64,000 bases of DNA, taken from contig CABIXV010000004.1 in NCBI GenBank assembly GCA_902362775.1, positions 82,351 through 146,350 on the forward strand, read 5' to 3'. The DNA is from Clostridiales bacterium (GTDB lineage Bacteria; Bacillota; Clostridia; Oscillospirales; Oscillospiraceae). This document shows positions 63,487-64,000 of the stretch, in pieces; within the stretch, counting starts at the first letter, position 1; every line of letters starts with the position of its first letter. A model generated the notes under the pieces. It had not been told where the DNA came from, did no database searches, and saw only the letters and a list, made by a program, of their open reading frames with translations. A program made the translations under genes and the position numbers.

Positions 63487-63515
63487 TTGTAATTTTAGGG
63501 GGAAGAGGTTAAAAT
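63487..63515 (+). promoter_or_regulatory. promoter of the HAD-like gene
   Basis: TTGTAA (63487-63492), 17-nt spacer, TAAAAT (63510-63515). Confidence 0.65.
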
Positions 63516-63550
63516 AGGACCGGACAAATAAAACTGAGGAGGGATCGGTC

Positions 63551-63991
63551 ATGCGTCTGCAAGGCGCTGTTTTTGATGTTCCAGACACTCTGCTGGACCG
63601 AGAGGGGAGACCGCTGACCGGGCTAATGCCCTTTTTGTCCCTGCTTCGGATGGAGGGGGTGCTGCTCTATCTGGTTTCTGAGGAGGAGCGGCGCGCGCTC
63701 CAGCCTAAGCTGGAAGCCGCGGGACTGGCCGCCTACTTCCGGGGTGTATTGTATACTGGGGAACAGGGGAGACGAATAGAGGACCCGGAGCTCTATGAGA
63801 AATGTGTGCGGCGCCTGGGGACCGCCCGCCCAGCTACTCTGGTATTTACCGCTCGGGAGAAGGTCCTCCGCTGTGTGAGGGAGGCTGGCTTCCAGGTCGT
63901 ACTGGTAGGCAAGGAGCATCCGGAGGAACTCCGGGCCCTGGCGGACGAAGTGGTAGACAGCTATGAGGATATGACCAAGAAAATGTGTTGA
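63551..63991 (+). CDS. HAD-like protein with degenerate catalytic motif
   Basis: 146 residues, alpha/beta, with the layout of a capless HAD domain: motif I is FDVPDTLLDREGRPL, the motif II region is LYLVSEEE, and a late strand VVLVGKE precedes an acidic end. In functional HAD hydrolases motif I reads DxDGT; here Asp9 is kept but the second Asp is Pro11 and the Gly is Asp12 (codons CCA GAC). Motif III/IV acidic residues are also not clear. It may be a binding or regulatory descendant. GAGGAGGG precedes the ATG. Confidence 0.6.
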   Translation: MRLQGAVFDVPDTLLDREGRPLTGLMPFLSLLRMEGVLLYLVSEEERRALQPKLEAAGLAAYFRGVLYTGEQGRRIEDPELYEKCVRRLGTARPATLVFTAREKVLRCVREAGFQVVLVGKEHPEELRALADEVVDSYEDMTKKMC

Positions 63992-64000
63992 AGAAGCGGG

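Overview
The window looks like chromosome of an anaerobic, GC-rich gut Firmicute of the Clostridia, most likely an Oscillospiraceae relative (Flavonifractor/Intestinimonas/Lawsonibacter type). The support is a T-box leader, Gram-positive RBSs, sigma-A type promoters, rubrerythrin, a ClpE-type zinc-finger Clp ATPase, ECF transporter genes next to truA, a Firmicute class II GalT, and DUF families common in Clostridia. Taxon is inferred from gene content only.

Layout. 1-4 kb: end of a TlpA/ResA-like thioredoxin, an IS110 transposase remnant, a lipoprotein MsrA-MsrB fusion, then a patch of small or broken genes. 4-8 kb: a cysteine T-box leader over cysE-cysS, a Fur/PerR-type box over rubrerythrin, and a DivIVA-like coiled-coil protein. 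8-22.4 kb: housekeeping genes (rRNA-methyltransferase-like protein, ecfA1-ecfA2-ecfT, truA, DUF5711, CvpA, clpE, a copper-amine-oxidase-stalk secreted protein, leuS, rpsU), with a small DUF/XRE pair inserted between ecfT and truA. 22.6-29.9 kb: two tandem identical tRNA-Ala(GGC) genes; the second is the attachment site of a 7.03 kb integrative mobilizable element (integrase, excisionase-like protein, MobC, relaxase) carrying an AT-rich MarR-MATE efflux cargo. A 46-bp direct repeat of the tRNA 3' end bounds the element.

30-37.6 kb: a Leloir galactose locus (nucleotidyltransferase, galM, LacI-type regulator, galK, galE, galT) with TTTTAGTAAAA operators in the regulator and galK promoters. 37.8-46.9 kb: a cyclic-ureide (hydantoin-like) catabolic locus: ATZ/TRZ amidohydrolase, Asp/Glu/hydantoin racemase, sodium:solute symporter with a 36-residue membrane partner, carbamoyl-amide hydrolase, hydantoinase/allantoinase-type enzyme, IclR regulator, TIGR04076 protein and a ferredoxin-nitroreductase fusion. 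A shared 12-bp palindrome precedes the amidohydrolase and racemase genes. 47.5-57.4 kb: two M20 amidohydrolases, a tautomerase-like protein lacking Pro1, a LysR regulator and a complete Dpp/Opp-type ABC importer, probably for uptake and deacylation of N-acyl amino acids or peptides.

57.6-64 kb: a regulator-transporter module (OmpR-type response regulator, one-TM histidine kinase, ABC ATPase, large FtsX permease) whose transporter promoter carries three 11-bp-phased repeats, followed by yaaA and a HAD-like protein with a degenerate DxD motif.

I found no CRISPR array, phage structural genes or rRNA. The least described parts are the cyclic-ureide locus with its palindromes, the arm-site and operator logic of the mobilizable element, and the phased repeats over the FtsX transporter.
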